Part shown: positions 16,343 through 25,831 of the stretch, piece by piece
How the letters are laid out: each line of letters begins with the position of its first letter
Numbering within the stretch: position 1 is the stretch's first letter
Assembly (NCBI GenBank): GCA_003450735.1
Contig: DMEZ01000018.1
Span: 60,286 to 124,285, forward strand
Length of the DNA: 64,000 nucleotides
Reading direction: 5' to 3'
DNA from: Elusimicrobiota bacterium
Lineage (GTDB): Bacteria; Elusimicrobiota; Elusimicrobia; UBA1565
The notes under the pieces: generated by a model
The model's input: only the letters and a program-made list of their open reading frames with translations
Told to the model about the DNA's origin: nothing
Database searches by the model: none
Position numbers and translations under genes: made by a program

Positions 16343-17809
16343 ATGGACGAGAAACCCAAAGCGCTGGCCGACGGCGTTCCCCCCAATAAGCACCCCTTCG
16401 GCCTCTACGTGCTCTTCAGCACCGAGATGTGGGAGCGCTTCTCCTACTACGGCATGCGCGGGCTCCTCATGTACTACATGACGAAGCAGCTCTTCCTGGG
16501 CACCCCCGAGACGACCGTGTTCGGCTACGCCTCCCTCAAGTGGCTCCTGGAGAGCTTCTTCGGCGAGCTGAGCGTGCAGGCGCTCTCCTCCCAGCTCTAC
16601 GGGCTCTACACCGGCTTCGTGTACCTCACCCCCTTCTTCGGCGGCATCATCGCCGACCGCTGGCTCGGCCAGCGCAAGGCGGTCATCGTGGGCGGCGTGC
16701 TCATGGCCATCGGCGAGTTCATGCTCATGAACCAGAGCCTCTTCCTCCCCGCTTTGTGCCTCCTCATCCTGGGCAACGGCTTCTTCAAGCCGAACATCTC
16801 CACCCAGGTGGGCAACCTCTACGCGCCCGGCGACCACCGCCGAGACCGCGCCTTCAGCGTCTTCTACGTCGGCATCAACGTGGGCGCGACCCTCTCCCCC
16901 CTCATCGCCGGGACCCTGGGCGAGAAGTACGGCTTCCAGTGGGGCTTCTTCGCGGCCGGCGTGGGCATGCTGCTCGGGCTTGTCTTCTACCTGAGCGGGC
17001 AGAAGCATCTCGCCGCGGACAACGTCATGAAGCAGGCCGCCTCCGCGGAGCCGAAGGCGGTCGAGCCCCTCGCCCCGGAGGACTGGAAGAAGATCGGCGC
17101 GCTCGTGGTGCTCTGCACGCTCAACATCGTCTTCTGGGGCGTCTACGAACAGCAGGGCAACACCCTCGCTTTGTGGGTCGACGCCAACACGAACCGCCGC
17201 ATCTTCGAGTGGCTCACCCCGACCTTGGCCCCGATGTACATCAACCACTCCTGGTATCCCCAGATGCAGGCCCTCCTCGCCTGGGAGATGCCGGCCACCT
17301 GGTACCAGTCCTTCAACGCGGCCATGATCGTGGGCTTCACGCCCATCGTCCTCGCCTTCTGGAAGTGGCAGGAGAAGCGCGGTTCGGAACCCTCGAGCGT
17401 GGCCAAGATGGGCATCGGCTGTCTGCTCCTCGGCCTCTCCTTCCTGGTGCTCCTGCCGGGCGCCAAGGTCGTGGCCGCGGGCGGCAAGGCGACCCTCTGG
17501 TCCTTGACCCTCTGCACCGCCATCCTCACCGTGGGCGAGCTCTACCTCTCGCCCGTGGGGCTCTCGCTCGTGACCAAGCTCGCCCCGCCGCGGATGGTCT
17601 CCATGCTGATGGGGATGTGGTTCATCTCCAGCTTCTTCGGCAACTATTTCTGCGGGTTCATGGGCAGCTTCTGGGAGAAGATGTCCCATGAGAGCTTCTT
17701 CCTCATGCTCACGGCCCTCGCCTGCGGCGCGGGCCTGGCCATGTTCGCCCTGCTCAAGCCGCTCAAGCGGGCCATCGGCCACGGGCACGAAGAGGCCGTC
17801 GACGTCTGA
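16343..17809 (+). CDS. POT/PTR2-family proton-dependent peptide transporter
   Basis: 488 residues, typical length for bacterial POT carriers (proton-driven di/tripeptide uptake, inner membrane). The family marker ExxERFxYYG is present as EMWERFSYYG near residue 30. The second signature GGIIADRWLGQRKAV and the FYVGINVGATLSPLIAG segment are also clear. About 12-14 membrane helices can be traced. The PAS protein starts 14 bases after its stop and is probably co-transcribed. Confidence 0.9.
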   Translation: MDEKPKALADGVPPNKHPFGLYVLFSTEMWERFSYYGMRGLLMYYMTKQLFLGTPETTVFGYASLKWLLESFFGELSVQALSSQLYGLYTGFVYLTPFFGGIIADRWLGQRKAVIVGGVLMAIGEFMLMNQSLFLPALCLLILGNGFFKPNISTQVGNLYAPGDHRRDRAFSVFYVGINVGATLSPLIAGTLGEKYGFQWGFFAAGVGMLLGLVFYLSGQKHLAADNVMKQAASAEPKAVEPLAPEDWKKIGALVVLCTLNIVFWGVYEQQGNTLALWVDANTNRRIFEWLTPTLAPMYINHSWYPQMQALLAWEMPATWYQSFNAAMIVGFTPIVLAFWKWQEKRGSEPSSVAKMGIGCLLLGLSFLVLLPGAKVVAAGGKATLWSLTLCTAILTVGELYLSPVGLSLVTKLAPPRMVSMLMGMWFISSFFGNYFCGFMGSFWEKMSHESFFLMLTALACGAGLAMFALLKPLKRAIGHGHEEAVDV

Positions 17810-17822
17810 TCAAGAGGACATT

Positions 17823-18659
17823 ATGGATGAGCTCAAGCTGGACCGCGAACAGATCCTCCGCCTGCTCGACGAGCTGCCGGACCCCCTCCACATCATGGAC
17901 CAGGACCACCGGCTCCTGCTGGCCAACAAGGCCTTCAAGAAGCTCAACGCCGAGCTGGGCTTGCCGGCCGGCATCGAGGGCAAGACCCTCAAGGAGATCT
18001 TCCCGTTCCTGGGCCAGGCCGTGCTCGACGAGTACCGCCGGGCCTTCGGCGGCGAGACCGTCGTCACCGAGGAGCTCAACCGCTTCGGGGAGCGCCGCGT
18101 CTGGACGGAGACCAAGAAGTCCCCCTTCCCTCTCGACGGCCAGCGCAAGGGCGTCATCACGCTCGTTCGCGACATCACCGTGCACAAGCTGGTCTCCGAG
18201 GCCCTGCTGGAAGAGCGCCAGCTCTTCGTCGGCGGCCCGACCGTGGTCTTCACCTGGGGCGCCGAGGAGGGCTGGCCGGTGGAGTACGTCTCCCCGAACG
18301 TGCTCCAGCAGTTCGGCTACCCGGTCGAGGACTTCCTCTGCGGCAAGGTCGTCTACACCGACATCGTCCACCCCGACGACCTCCCGCGGGTCGTCAAGGA
18401 AGTCGAGGCCTACTGCGAGGCCCGCGTCCCCCACTTCGAGCAGGAGTACCGCCTTCGCCACAGCGACGGGATCTACCGCTGGGTGCGGGACTTCACCGTG
18501 GTCAAGCGCGACGAGGCCGGGACGCTCCTCCGATTCCACGGCTATATCCAGGACATCACCGACTTCCGCACGGCGGAAGACGAGGTCCGCCGCCTCCAGG
18601 AACAAACCAAGCCGCCCAAGCCCAACGGCGGCCGCAAGCCCCGCAAGAAGCCTGATTAG
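17823..18659 (+). CDS. Two-PAS-domain protein without output domain
   Basis: 278 residues from ATG 17823, preceded by GAGG. The first PAS domain (about 8-120) begins ILRLLDELPDPLHIMDQDHR. The second, with a PAC motif (about 140-255), contains VEYVSPNVLQQFGYPVEDF, HPDDLPRVV and YRWVRDFTVV. The C-terminus is a short Lys/Pro-rich tail. No kinase, cyclase or DNA-binding domain follows, so it would have to signal through a partner. Confidence 0.75.
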   Translation: MDELKLDREQILRLLDELPDPLHIMDQDHRLLLANKAFKKLNAELGLPAGIEGKTLKEIFPFLGQAVLDEYRRAFGGETVVTEELNRFGERRVWTETKKSPFPLDGQRKGVITLVRDITVHKLVSEALLEERQLFVGGPTVVFTWGAEEGWPVEYVSPNVLQQFGYPVEDFLCGKVVYTDIVHPDDLPRVVKEVEAYCEARVPHFEQEYRLRHSDGIYRWVRDFTVVKRDEAGTLLRFHGYIQDITDFRTAEDEVRRLQEQTKPPKPNGGRKPRKKPD

Positions 18660-18708
18660 TCGCCCACTCACCTCGGCTGATACGGAGGACGCTGTCCCCC
18701 GAATTGGG

Positions 18709-18747
18709 TTGACTATGTGTCTGAAATGTACGACAATTTGGACACAT
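18709..18747 (+). promoter_or_regulatory. Promoter with flanking inverted repeat before the AAA ATPase gene
   Basis: TTGACT (18709-18714) is followed after 17 bases by GACAAT (18732-18737), 9 bases before the ATG at 18746. The arms ATGTGTC (18715-18721) and GACACAT (18741-18747) enclose the spacer and the -10 box, with further imperfect symmetry (AAAT/ATTT). The layout suits an operator. Confidence 0.45.
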
Positions 18748-19912
18748 GTACCAGAGACATCTAAAACTTCCTAAAAATAACAGCTTTTTCTTGTTCGGCC
18801 CACGAGGAAGCGGCAAATCCACCCTCCTGCAAAAGGAGTTTTCTCTCTCCAACCCTCTTTGGATCGACCTTCTCGACCCCGAGCAAGAGTCCGAATTCCA
18901 GATGCACCCCGGCCGATTGCTCGAGAGGTGGCAAGCCGCCGACCCCAGGCCGGAGTGGGTCGTCATCGACGAGGTCCAGAAGGCGCCCAGACTGCTGGAT
19001 GTCGTCCACCAAGCCATCGAACGCCACTCCATCCGCTTCGCCTTGACCGGTTCCAGCGCTCGCAAGCTCAAACGGGGAGGAGCGAATCTGCTGGCGGGCC
19101 GCGCTTTCGTCCTCCATCTTCATCCTCTGAGCTCGTTCGAATTAGGCTCCGATTTCTCGTTGATCGAGGCTCTGCAGTGGGGAACGCTCCCCAAGGCAGC
19201 CGCTCTTCGCGAACCGGATGATCGCAAGCGCTTCCTCCGCGCCTATGTCCAGACCTATCTCAGAGAAGAAATCCAGATCGAGCAAGCCGTCCGGAAGATC
19301 GAACCGTTCCGGAAGTTCCTTGAGGTCGCCGCGCAATCCAACGGCGAGATCCTCAACTATTCGCGGCTGGGCCGCGAAGCCGGGGTCGAGGCGAAGAGCG
19401 TCGAGCGGTATTTTCAGATCCTGACGGATACCCTGCTGGGCTTTTTCCTCGAAGCGTACCATCCCTCCGTCCGCAAACGACAGCTTTCCAAGCCCAAGTT
19501 CTATTTCTTCGATCCCGGCGCGTGCAGGGCGGCGTCGAATGCCCTGGAACTCCCGCTCATCCCCCGCACCTATGCCTATGGGAAAGCGTTCGAGCACTAT
19601 GTGATACTCGAGTGCATCCGCCTCAACGATGCTCTCGAGCGGGATTTCAGATTCTCCTATCTGCGGACCAAGGACGACGCCGAGGTCGACCTCATCATCG
19701 AGCGGCCCGGGAAGAGCGTCCTGCTGATCGAGATCAAGTCCTCGGACAACGTCGACCCCACCGGACTCAGGAACCTCCGCGACTTCGGGCGGGCGATCCG
19801 AGGCAGCGAGCGCATCGTGTTGTGCCAGGAGCGCTCGCCCAGAGAAGTCGAGGGGACGTCGATCCTGCCGTGGCAGATGGGATTGCGGCGGATCTTCGAC
19901 TTGAAGGAATGA
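18746..19912 (+). CDS. AAA ATPase of the ATPase_AAA_14/DUF4143 family
   Basis: 388 residues. Walker A is FLFGPRGSGKST (about residues 16-27) and Walker B is WVVIDEVQKAP (about 70-80), followed by the sensor RFALTGSSARKLKRG. The C-terminal DUF4143 part contains LNYSRLGREAGVEAKSVERYFQIL and an REase-like core (DAEVDLIIERPGKSVLLIEIKSSD). These ATPases are common, patchily distributed and of largely unknown function. Codon usage and base composition look less GC-rich than in neighbouring genes, which suggests transfer. Its last codons contain half of the downstream TetR-type palindrome. Confidence 0.85.
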   Translation: MYQRHLKLPKNNSFFLFGPRGSGKSTLLQKEFSLSNPLWIDLLDPEQESEFQMHPGRLLERWQAADPRPEWVVIDEVQKAPRLLDVVHQAIERHSIRFALTGSSARKLKRGGANLLAGRAFVLHLHPLSSFELGSDFSLIEALQWGTLPKAAALREPDDRKRFLRAYVQTYLREEIQIEQAVRKIEPFRKFLEVAAQSNGEILNYSRLGREAGVEAKSVERYFQILTDTLLGFFLEAYHPSVRKRQLSKPKFYFFDPGACRAASNALELPLIPRTYAYGKAFEHYVILECIRLNDALERDFRFSYLRTKDDAEVDLIIERPGKSVLLIEIKSSDNVDPTGLRNLRDFGRAIRGSERIVLCQERSPREVEGTSILPWQMGLRRIFDLKE

Positions 19913-19925
19913 ACGTTCGTTCATT
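19908..19925. promoter_or_regulatory. TetR-type operator 1 (AATGAACG-TT-CGTTCATT)
   Basis: A perfect 18-base palindrome with 8-base arms, overlapping the stop codon of the AAA ATPase gene about 90 bases upstream of the first hydrolase gene. Its core GAACG-NN-CGTTC is repeated in the tetR promoter region at 22820-22831. Confidence 0.6.
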
Positions 19926-19929
19926 TTCC

Positions 19930-19945
19930 TGGGCCCTGGGGCCCA
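19930..19945. repeat. TGGGCC/GGCCCA hairpin
   Basis: 6-base arms with a 4-base loop lie just after operator 1. It may be a terminator of the ATPase gene (no T-run) or part of the hydrolase leader. Confidence 0.35.
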
Positions 19946-20014
19946 AGCCCGCCTAGGGCGAATACTTTCCCCCTCCGGCCCATCCGGCCCATCCGTGCCC
20001 CGTGCTTTTCCCTT

Positions 20015-21583
20015 ATGATTGCATCAGGAATGCTCGACATCGCTCTCGCCCTGCTCCTGCCCGCACGCGCCTTCTGCGCGGCCGCGCCCGTCGCCATCGC
20101 GCCGACCGGCGTCGCCCTCCCCACGATGCCGTCGGTCTTGCTCCAGACCCCGCTGAGCGCGCCGCTCTCGCTGCTTCCCGCGGCTCCGATGAACCTGGCC
20201 CCGGCGGCCCTGCGGCCTCTCCCGCAGCTCGCGCCCATCCAAGCGCCGACCCCCGCGCCGGGCCTTAGCGTCGCGGGGACGGTGCGAGCGGAGAACAGCC
20301 TGCGCACCGCCATCCAGGCCCAGACCCCCGTCTTCATCCAGCAGACGGTCCCCGCGAAGATCCTCGACTCGATCCAGGCCCCGCAGGCCGAGCCGCAGCA
20401 GACATCCTCCGAACTCGGGCACCTGGACGCCTCCATCCTCTTCGACGGCGCCCTCGACCGGAAAGCCGCCCCCGCGATTCCCGTCCTTCCTTACTCCGCG
20501 GGCATCGCGGCAAAAGCCCAGCCTGCCGGCTGGACGGCCGGCTCCTTCCAGAGCTCTGATGGCGCCGCGCTGCGCTTCAAGCTCCGCAAGGCCGAGACCC
20601 CCGGCAAGACCCCGGCCGTCTACGTCGGCGGGCTCGCCCTGGCTGAGAGCTACGACTCGCTCTTCGAGCGGCAAACGCAGCCTTCCTCCGACCAGTACTT
20701 CCTCTGGCTGAGAGGCCACTCCCCCTCCGGATGGAAGCACAGCAAGACGGTCTACGAGCAGGACGCCCGCGACCTCGCCCGCATGATCAACCTCGCCGCC
20801 GAGCGCTCAGACTCCGCCAAGGTCGACCTCGTCCTGCACTCCTACTCCGTGCTCGTCTTCCAGAAGATGGTCCAGATGGGCAAGGACGCCGACGTCCGCC
20901 GAGCCCTCGAGCATCTCAAGGGCGCCCGCGTGACCCTGCTCATGTCCACCACCCACTACGGCGACAGCGAGACCGCCGCTGGCGAGCAGTACGCCCAGAT
21001 GGCCAAGGTCATCCGCGCCCTCATCGATTGGCTCGACACGATGGACTCCTGGGCCGAGCTCTGGGAGCAGACGGCCCGGCTCAACCCGATGATCGCCCCG
21101 CAGGTGTACGCGGGCCTGGCCGCCTGGAAGGTGCAGCGAGAGGCCGTCCTGGCCTTGGCCTCCAAGGGTGCCGTCGACGAGCTCAAGAAGCACCTCGCCG
21201 AGCCCTGGGACCCCGCCATCGACCACCTCCGCCAGGAACTGCTTGAGCGGGTCGGGCGCAACTCGGCCCAGAGCGGCTGGCAGGAAGCCCTGCTCAAGCG
21301 CGCCAACGACACCTCCCGCCTGGACTTCACGAAGGCCGACGTCGAGCGCATGCGCCGGCTCGGCATCCGCCTCGACCTCGTGCACTCCCACGACGACCAG
21401 CTCATCCCCTGGGTGAGCGCCAAGCTCCTCTTCGACCTGCTCGGCATCAAGGCGCCCAAAAGCGTCCCCCCGGTCGGAACGATCCTGCAGAGCAAGGACG
21501 GCCTCTTCCGCGTCACCATCGTGGAGGGCGACCACTACTATCCGCTCAAGAAGCCGGCGGAGATGGACGACCACCTCAAGTGA
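20015..21583 (+). CDS. Secreted alpha/beta hydrolase-like protein with Pro/Ala-rich leader
   Basis: Up to 522 residues. The signal peptide is most compact from the second ATG (20030: MLDIALALLLPARAFCA). A Pro/Ala/Leu-rich leader runs to about residue 100. The C-terminal hydrolase shows a possible triad: Ser in VDLVLHSYSVLVFQ (elbow H-S-Y-S-V rather than G-x-S-x-G), Asp in LVHSHDDQLIPW and His in VEGDHYYPL. The substrate is unknown; an ester or lipid substrate would fit the acyl-CoA genes downstream. It is coupled to the next hydrolase by a GTGA overlap and is preceded by a TetR-type palindrome, so it is probably TetR-controlled. Confidence 0.65.
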   Translation: MIASGMLDIALALLLPARAFCAAAPVAIAPTGVALPTMPSVLLQTPLSAPLSLLPAAPMNLAPAALRPLPQLAPIQAPTPAPGLSVAGTVRAENSLRTAIQAQTPVFIQQTVPAKILDSIQAPQAEPQQTSSELGHLDASILFDGALDRKAAPAIPVLPYSAGIAAKAQPAGWTAGSFQSSDGAALRFKLRKAETPGKTPAVYVGGLALAESYDSLFERQTQPSSDQYFLWLRGHSPSGWKHSKTVYEQDARDLARMINLAAERSDSAKVDLVLHSYSVLVFQKMVQMGKDADVRRALEHLKGARVTLLMSTTHYGDSETAAGEQYAQMAKVIRALIDWLDTMDSWAELWEQTARLNPMIAPQVYAGLAAWKVQREAVLALASKGAVDELKKHLAEPWDPAIDHLRQELLERVGRNSAQSGWQEALLKRANDTSRLDFTKADVERMRRLGIRLDLVHSHDDQLIPWVSAKLLFDLLGIKAPKSVPPVGTILQSKDGLFRVTIVEGDHYYPLKKPAEMDDHLK

Positions 21584-22770
21584 AACCCTTCCGCGCCTTC
21601 GGCCTTCGCGCCGGCGAGCAGTTCTCCTCCGAAAGGATCGAGCGCGAGGCCTCCGACCTGAGCACCTTCACCGAGCGCCTCCTCATGAAGGTGCACTCGG
21701 ACGCCGTGATGGTCGCCCCGCCCCAGGCCCACTGGACTCCGCTCGCCGGGCCCGTGCCGGGACGCCTGGTGCAGGGCACCCTCCCGGGCGACAACTGGGC
21801 GCGCTTCCTCCTGCGCCTCCCCAAAGCCTGGAACGGACGCCTGGCCGTCGCGGGCTCCCCGGGCCTCACCGGCGAGCGCGGCCTCGACCTCTACTGGTCG
21901 GACACCCTGGTCAAGAACGGCTGCGCCTTCGCCTGCACGGACAAGGGCGTGCGCGCCGCCGTGGACGGGGATTTCGTCTTCGTGCCGCAGGCCCCGGAGA
22001 ACTCCATCTCCCGCTGGGTTCCCCGCCTCAAGGCCTTGGCTGAGCTCGCCCGCGAGGAGTGCCGCCGCTGCTACGGCCGCGAACCCTCCAAGACCTACGC
22101 CGTGGGCGTCTCCAACGGGGGCTGGATGGCCCGGCGAGCTCTCGAAGAGGGGTTCGTGGATGGCGGCGTCGAGGTCTCCGGCGTCTACTGGACGCCCCAC
22201 TCCAATCTCCTGCGCCAGCTGCCCGCCGCCCTCAAGGCCGCCGACGCCCAGCCGACCGACCGCGACGCCCTGAAGGCCGCCGGCTTCCCCTCCGCCCCGG
22301 AGCAGGACGCCATCCGGAGCCTCTATCGCTTCATGTACTGGGAGGCTACCCTGGCCTTGTGTTTGGGCGACCTCGACCCCGCCTACTCGGGCGCCTGCGC
22401 CGACTACGACCTCTTCCAGCGGCCCAAAGACGTCGTCGAGCGGCTCCAAGCCATCGCCAACACGGGCGAGCTGAAGAAGCCCTTGCTGTCCCTGGCCGGC
22501 AAGCTGGACTGCCTGGTGACCCTGAAGGGCCACGCCGAAGCCTACCGGGACGCGGTGAAGGCCCGGGGGGCTTCCGAGCTGCACCGCCTCTACCCGATCG
22601 ACAAAGCCACCCACGTGGACAAGGACTCCGAGCTCTTCCCGGGCCTCGAACCCCTCATGCCCCACGCGCACAACGCCTTCGAGCTGCTGCTGCGCTGGGT
22701 CGAGGGCGGCCATGCGGCCCCCGACCAGTACGACGCCATCCAGCGCGCCCTCGCGCAGAAGTCCAAATAG
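21580..22770 (+). CDS. Alpha/beta hydrolase (esterase-like)
   Basis: 396 residues from GTG 21580, overlapping the previous stop. The nucleophile elbow is YAVGVSNGGWMARRALEEG (Ser in V-S-N-G-G, about residue 178). An Asp in LAGKLDCLVTL and a His near KATHVDKDSE could complete a triad. No signal peptide is visible. The S-N-G-G elbow recalls tannase-like and 3-hydroxybutyrate-oligomer hydrolases, but overall similarity cannot be judged here. It lies directly upstream of tetR and the thiolase cluster, so a role in releasing hydroxy- or keto-acids for that pathway is plausible. Confidence 0.65.
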   Translation: MKPFRAFGLRAGEQFSSERIEREASDLSTFTERLLMKVHSDAVMVAPPQAHWTPLAGPVPGRLVQGTLPGDNWARFLLRLPKAWNGRLAVAGSPGLTGERGLDLYWSDTLVKNGCAFACTDKGVRAAVDGDFVFVPQAPENSISRWVPRLKALAELAREECRRCYGREPSKTYAVGVSNGGWMARRALEEGFVDGGVEVSGVYWTPHSNLLRQLPAALKAADAQPTDRDALKAAGFPSAPEQDAIRSLYRFMYWEATLALCLGDLDPAYSGACADYDLFQRPKDVVERLQAIANTGELKKPLLSLAGKLDCLVTLKGHAEAYRDAVKARGASELHRLYPIDKATHVDKDSELFPGLEPLMPHAHNAFELLLRWVEGGHAAPDQYDAIQRALAQKSK

Positions 22771-22783
22771 CCCATGAAGACCC

Positions 22784-22812
22784 TTGACAGAGGGGCGGAG
22801 ACTGAGTACAAT
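22784..22812 (+). promoter_or_regulatory. Strong sigma70-type promoter of tetR and the acyl-CoA cluster
   Basis: The -35 box TTGACA (22784-22789) is consensus. A 17-base spacer separates it from TACAAT (22807-22812). Operator 2 begins two bases downstream and covers the expected transcription start, as expected for repression. Confidence 0.8.
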
Positions 22813-22813
22813 A

Positions 22814-22833
22814 ATGAACGAACGATCGTTCAT
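22814..22833. promoter_or_regulatory. TetR-type operator 2 (ATGAACG...CGTTCAT)
   Basis: ATGAACGA and TCGTTCAT form an inverted repeat around 4 bases, and nested inside is the palindrome GAACG-AT-CGTTC (22820-22831), equal in core to operator 1. Its place at the transcription start of tetR suggests autorepression. Confidence 0.75.
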
Positions 22834-22845
22834 ATGGAGGCCCCC

Positions 22846-23472
22846 ATGACCCTCACGAAGACCCCCTCCCCCCGAGCCAGCGCGGGCAACCGCGAAAGGA
22901 TCCTCAAGGCCGCCACCACGCTCTTCCGCCGCCAGGGCTTCCACGGCACCTCGACGCGCGAGATCGCCGAGAAAGCCGGCGTCTCCCTGGGGAACATCTA
23001 CAACCACTTCAAGACCAAGGAAGACCTCTTCGTCTTCATCCTCGCGGAGTACGAAAAGGAGTATTTCCGGCCCGACCAGCCCCTCTACAAGGTGTTCGCC
23101 GACACCTCGTTCCCGGAGAACATCGAGGCGCTCGGCGAGGCCAGCGGGAAGATGGTCCACAAGTTCGGGGACTACATGCTCCTCATGTACGTGGACGTGG
23201 TGGAGTTCGACGCCAAGCACATCGCGCGCCTCTTCCATGGCATGCGCGACCGCTACGCGAAGCTGCTGGCCTCCCGGCCCGGCGGCCCGCCGCGCCTGCG
23301 CTCGGGCCTCGACCCGGCCGCGGCGATGATGATGGTGGTCTGGAATTTCTTCAACTACTTCATGATGGAGAAGCTCTTCAAGGCCAAGGGGCACTACGGC
23401 ATGAGCGACCCCGACGCCATCCGCATGTTCGCGTCCGTTTTCAGGAAGGGGCTCCTTCCGGAAGATCGCTGA
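22846..23472 (+). CDS. TetR/AcrR-family transcriptional regulator
   Basis: 208 residues from ATG 22846, which has GGAGG 5 bases upstream. An in-frame ATG at 22774 lies before the promoter and cannot be the start. The helix-turn-helix (about 15-62) is textbook TetR: RERILKAATTLFRRQGFHGTSTREIAEKAG and SLGNIYNHFKTKEDLF. The C-terminal ligand domain (about 70-205) is rich in Phe, Met and Tyr, which suits an acyl ligand such as an acyl-CoA. It probably represses its own promoter and the hydrolase pair, and is relieved by an intermediate of the downstream pathway. It is the first gene of a long operon. Confidence 0.9.
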   Translation: MTLTKTPSPRASAGNRERILKAATTLFRRQGFHGTSTREIAEKAGVSLGNIYNHFKTKEDLFVFILAEYEKEYFRPDQPLYKVFADTSFPENIEALGEASGKMVHKFGDYMLLMYVDVVEFDAKHIARLFHGMRDRYAKLLASRPGGPPRLRSGLDPAAAMMMVVWNFFNYFMMEKLFKAKGHYGMSDPDAIRMFASVFRKGLLPEDR

Positions 23473-23494
23473 ACCCATAAGAGAGGAAGAGACC

Positions 23495-24478
<984 letters not shown>

Positions 24479-24479
24479 G

Positions 24480-25823
24480 ATGGCGCTGACCCTGGAACGC
24501 TCGACGGCTCCGACGAACCGCTGGAGCGGGGAATATCGCCGCAAGTGCGTCTCCCTGGAAGAGGCGGTAGCCCGGGTGAAGTCCGGCGACGACGTCATCG
24601 TCGCCCAGTGCGCCTCGGAGCCCCAGGGCTTCATGTCCAAGCTGCACCTTGCCGCGGAGCGGGTCGAAGACGTCCGCGTGTTCTCGGTGCTGACCCTCAA
24701 GCCCTACGACTTCTACATGAAGCCCGAGATGCAGGGCCGCTTCGAGCTCTGCTCCTGGTTCCATGCTCCAGGCTCGCGCCAGGCCCTCAAGGAGAAGACG
24801 GGCACGGTCACCTACGTGCCGAACATGCTGCACCGCGCGGGCCTCGACCGCATCCACGCCAGGAAGCCGAACGTTTTCGTGGGCACCTGCACGCCGATGG
24901 ACTCCAAGGGCTTCGTGTCCCTCTCGCTCGGCATCACCTACGAGAAGGACGTGCTGGAGGCCGCCGACCTCGTCATCCTGGAGGTCAACGAGAACCTCCC
25001 CCGCACCTTCGGGGACACCCACGTGCACGTCAGCGGCGTGGATTTGTTCATCGAACACACCCAGGATATCCCCACCCTGCCGGCGCCCCAGCCCGATGAG
25101 ACCGACCTCGCCATCGGGACACACATCGCCGAGCTCGTAGACGACGGCTCGACCCTCCAGCTCGGCATCGGCGGCATCCCCAACGCCGCGGCCCTGGCCT
25201 TGAAGGGCAAGAAGGACCTCGGCGTCCACACGGAGATGATGGTGGACTCCATGATGGAGCTCTACGAGCAGGGCGTCATCACGAACCGCAGGAAGTCGCT
25301 CGTGAAGGACAAGTTCGTGGCGACCTTCGCCATGGGCTCGCGCAAGCTCTACGACTGGCTCGACGACAACATGGCCGTCGAGTTCCGCCGCGGCTCCTGG
25401 GTCAACGACCCGGCCGTCCTGCGGCAGAACTCGCGCATGGTGTCCATCAACACCTGCCTCATGGTGGATTTCACCGGGCAGGTGGCCAGCGAGTCCATCG
25501 GCACCAGCCAGTACTCCGGCACCGGCGGCCAGACGGACACCGCCGTGGGCGCCCAGGAGGCCTACGACGGCCTCGGCAAGTCGGTCATCGCCTGCGCCTC
25601 GACGGCCAAGAAGGGGACGCTGAGCACCATCGTCCCGGTTTTGCCGGAGGGGACGGCCGTGACTTTGCACCGCGCCAACTGCGACCACATCGTGACGGAG
25701 CACGGCATCGCCTACATGCGCGGGCGCACCGTCCGGGAGCGCACCCGCAACCTCATCGCGGTCGCGCACCCGGACCATCGCGAGACCCTGCGGGCCGAGG
25801 CCCGCAAACTCGGCTACATCTAG
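24480..25823 (+). CDS. Acetyl-CoA hydrolase/4-hydroxybutyrate or butyryl CoA-transferase family
   Basis: 447 residues. The Cat/AbfT-type family moves CoA between carboxylates, or hydrolyses acetyl-CoA. Visible marks are LGIGGIPNAAA, HTEMMVDSMMEL (region of the catalytic Glu), DFTGQVASES and the motif GTGGQTDTAVGA...GKSVIA, the signature used for butyryl/4-hydroxybutyrate:acetate CoA-transferases. It starts one base after the previous stop. With the neighbouring enzymes it could activate a short hydroxy- or keto-acid to its CoA ester. The exact acid cannot be read from the sequence. Confidence 0.85.
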   Translation: MALTLERSTAPTNRWSGEYRRKCVSLEEAVARVKSGDDVIVAQCASEPQGFMSKLHLAAERVEDVRVFSVLTLKPYDFYMKPEMQGRFELCSWFHAPGSRQALKEKTGTVTYVPNMLHRAGLDRIHARKPNVFVGTCTPMDSKGFVSLSLGITYEKDVLEAADLVILEVNENLPRTFGDTHVHVSGVDLFIEHTQDIPTLPAPQPDETDLAIGTHIAELVDDGSTLQLGIGGIPNAAALALKGKKDLGVHTEMMVDSMMELYEQGVITNRRKSLVKDKFVATFAMGSRKLYDWLDDNMAVEFRRGSWVNDPAVLRQNSRMVSINTCLMVDFTGQVASESIGTSQYSGTGGQTDTAVGAQEAYDGLGKSVIACASTAKKGTLSTIVPVLPEGTAVTLHRANCDHIVTEHGIAYMRGRTVRERTRNLIAVAHPDHRETLRAEARKLGYI

Positions 25824-25831
25824 GAGACCCC

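Noticed and set aside
12867..16343. Single 1,158-codon minus-strand open frame
   Set aside because: Only the part from ATG 15002 carries signal peptide, TPR and kinase-like domains; the upstream part is antisense to the ychF-like gene and is GC-driven.
22774..22845. Upstream ATG as the tetR start
   Set aside because: It would precede the -35 box of the promoter; ATG 22846 with GGAGG is the start.
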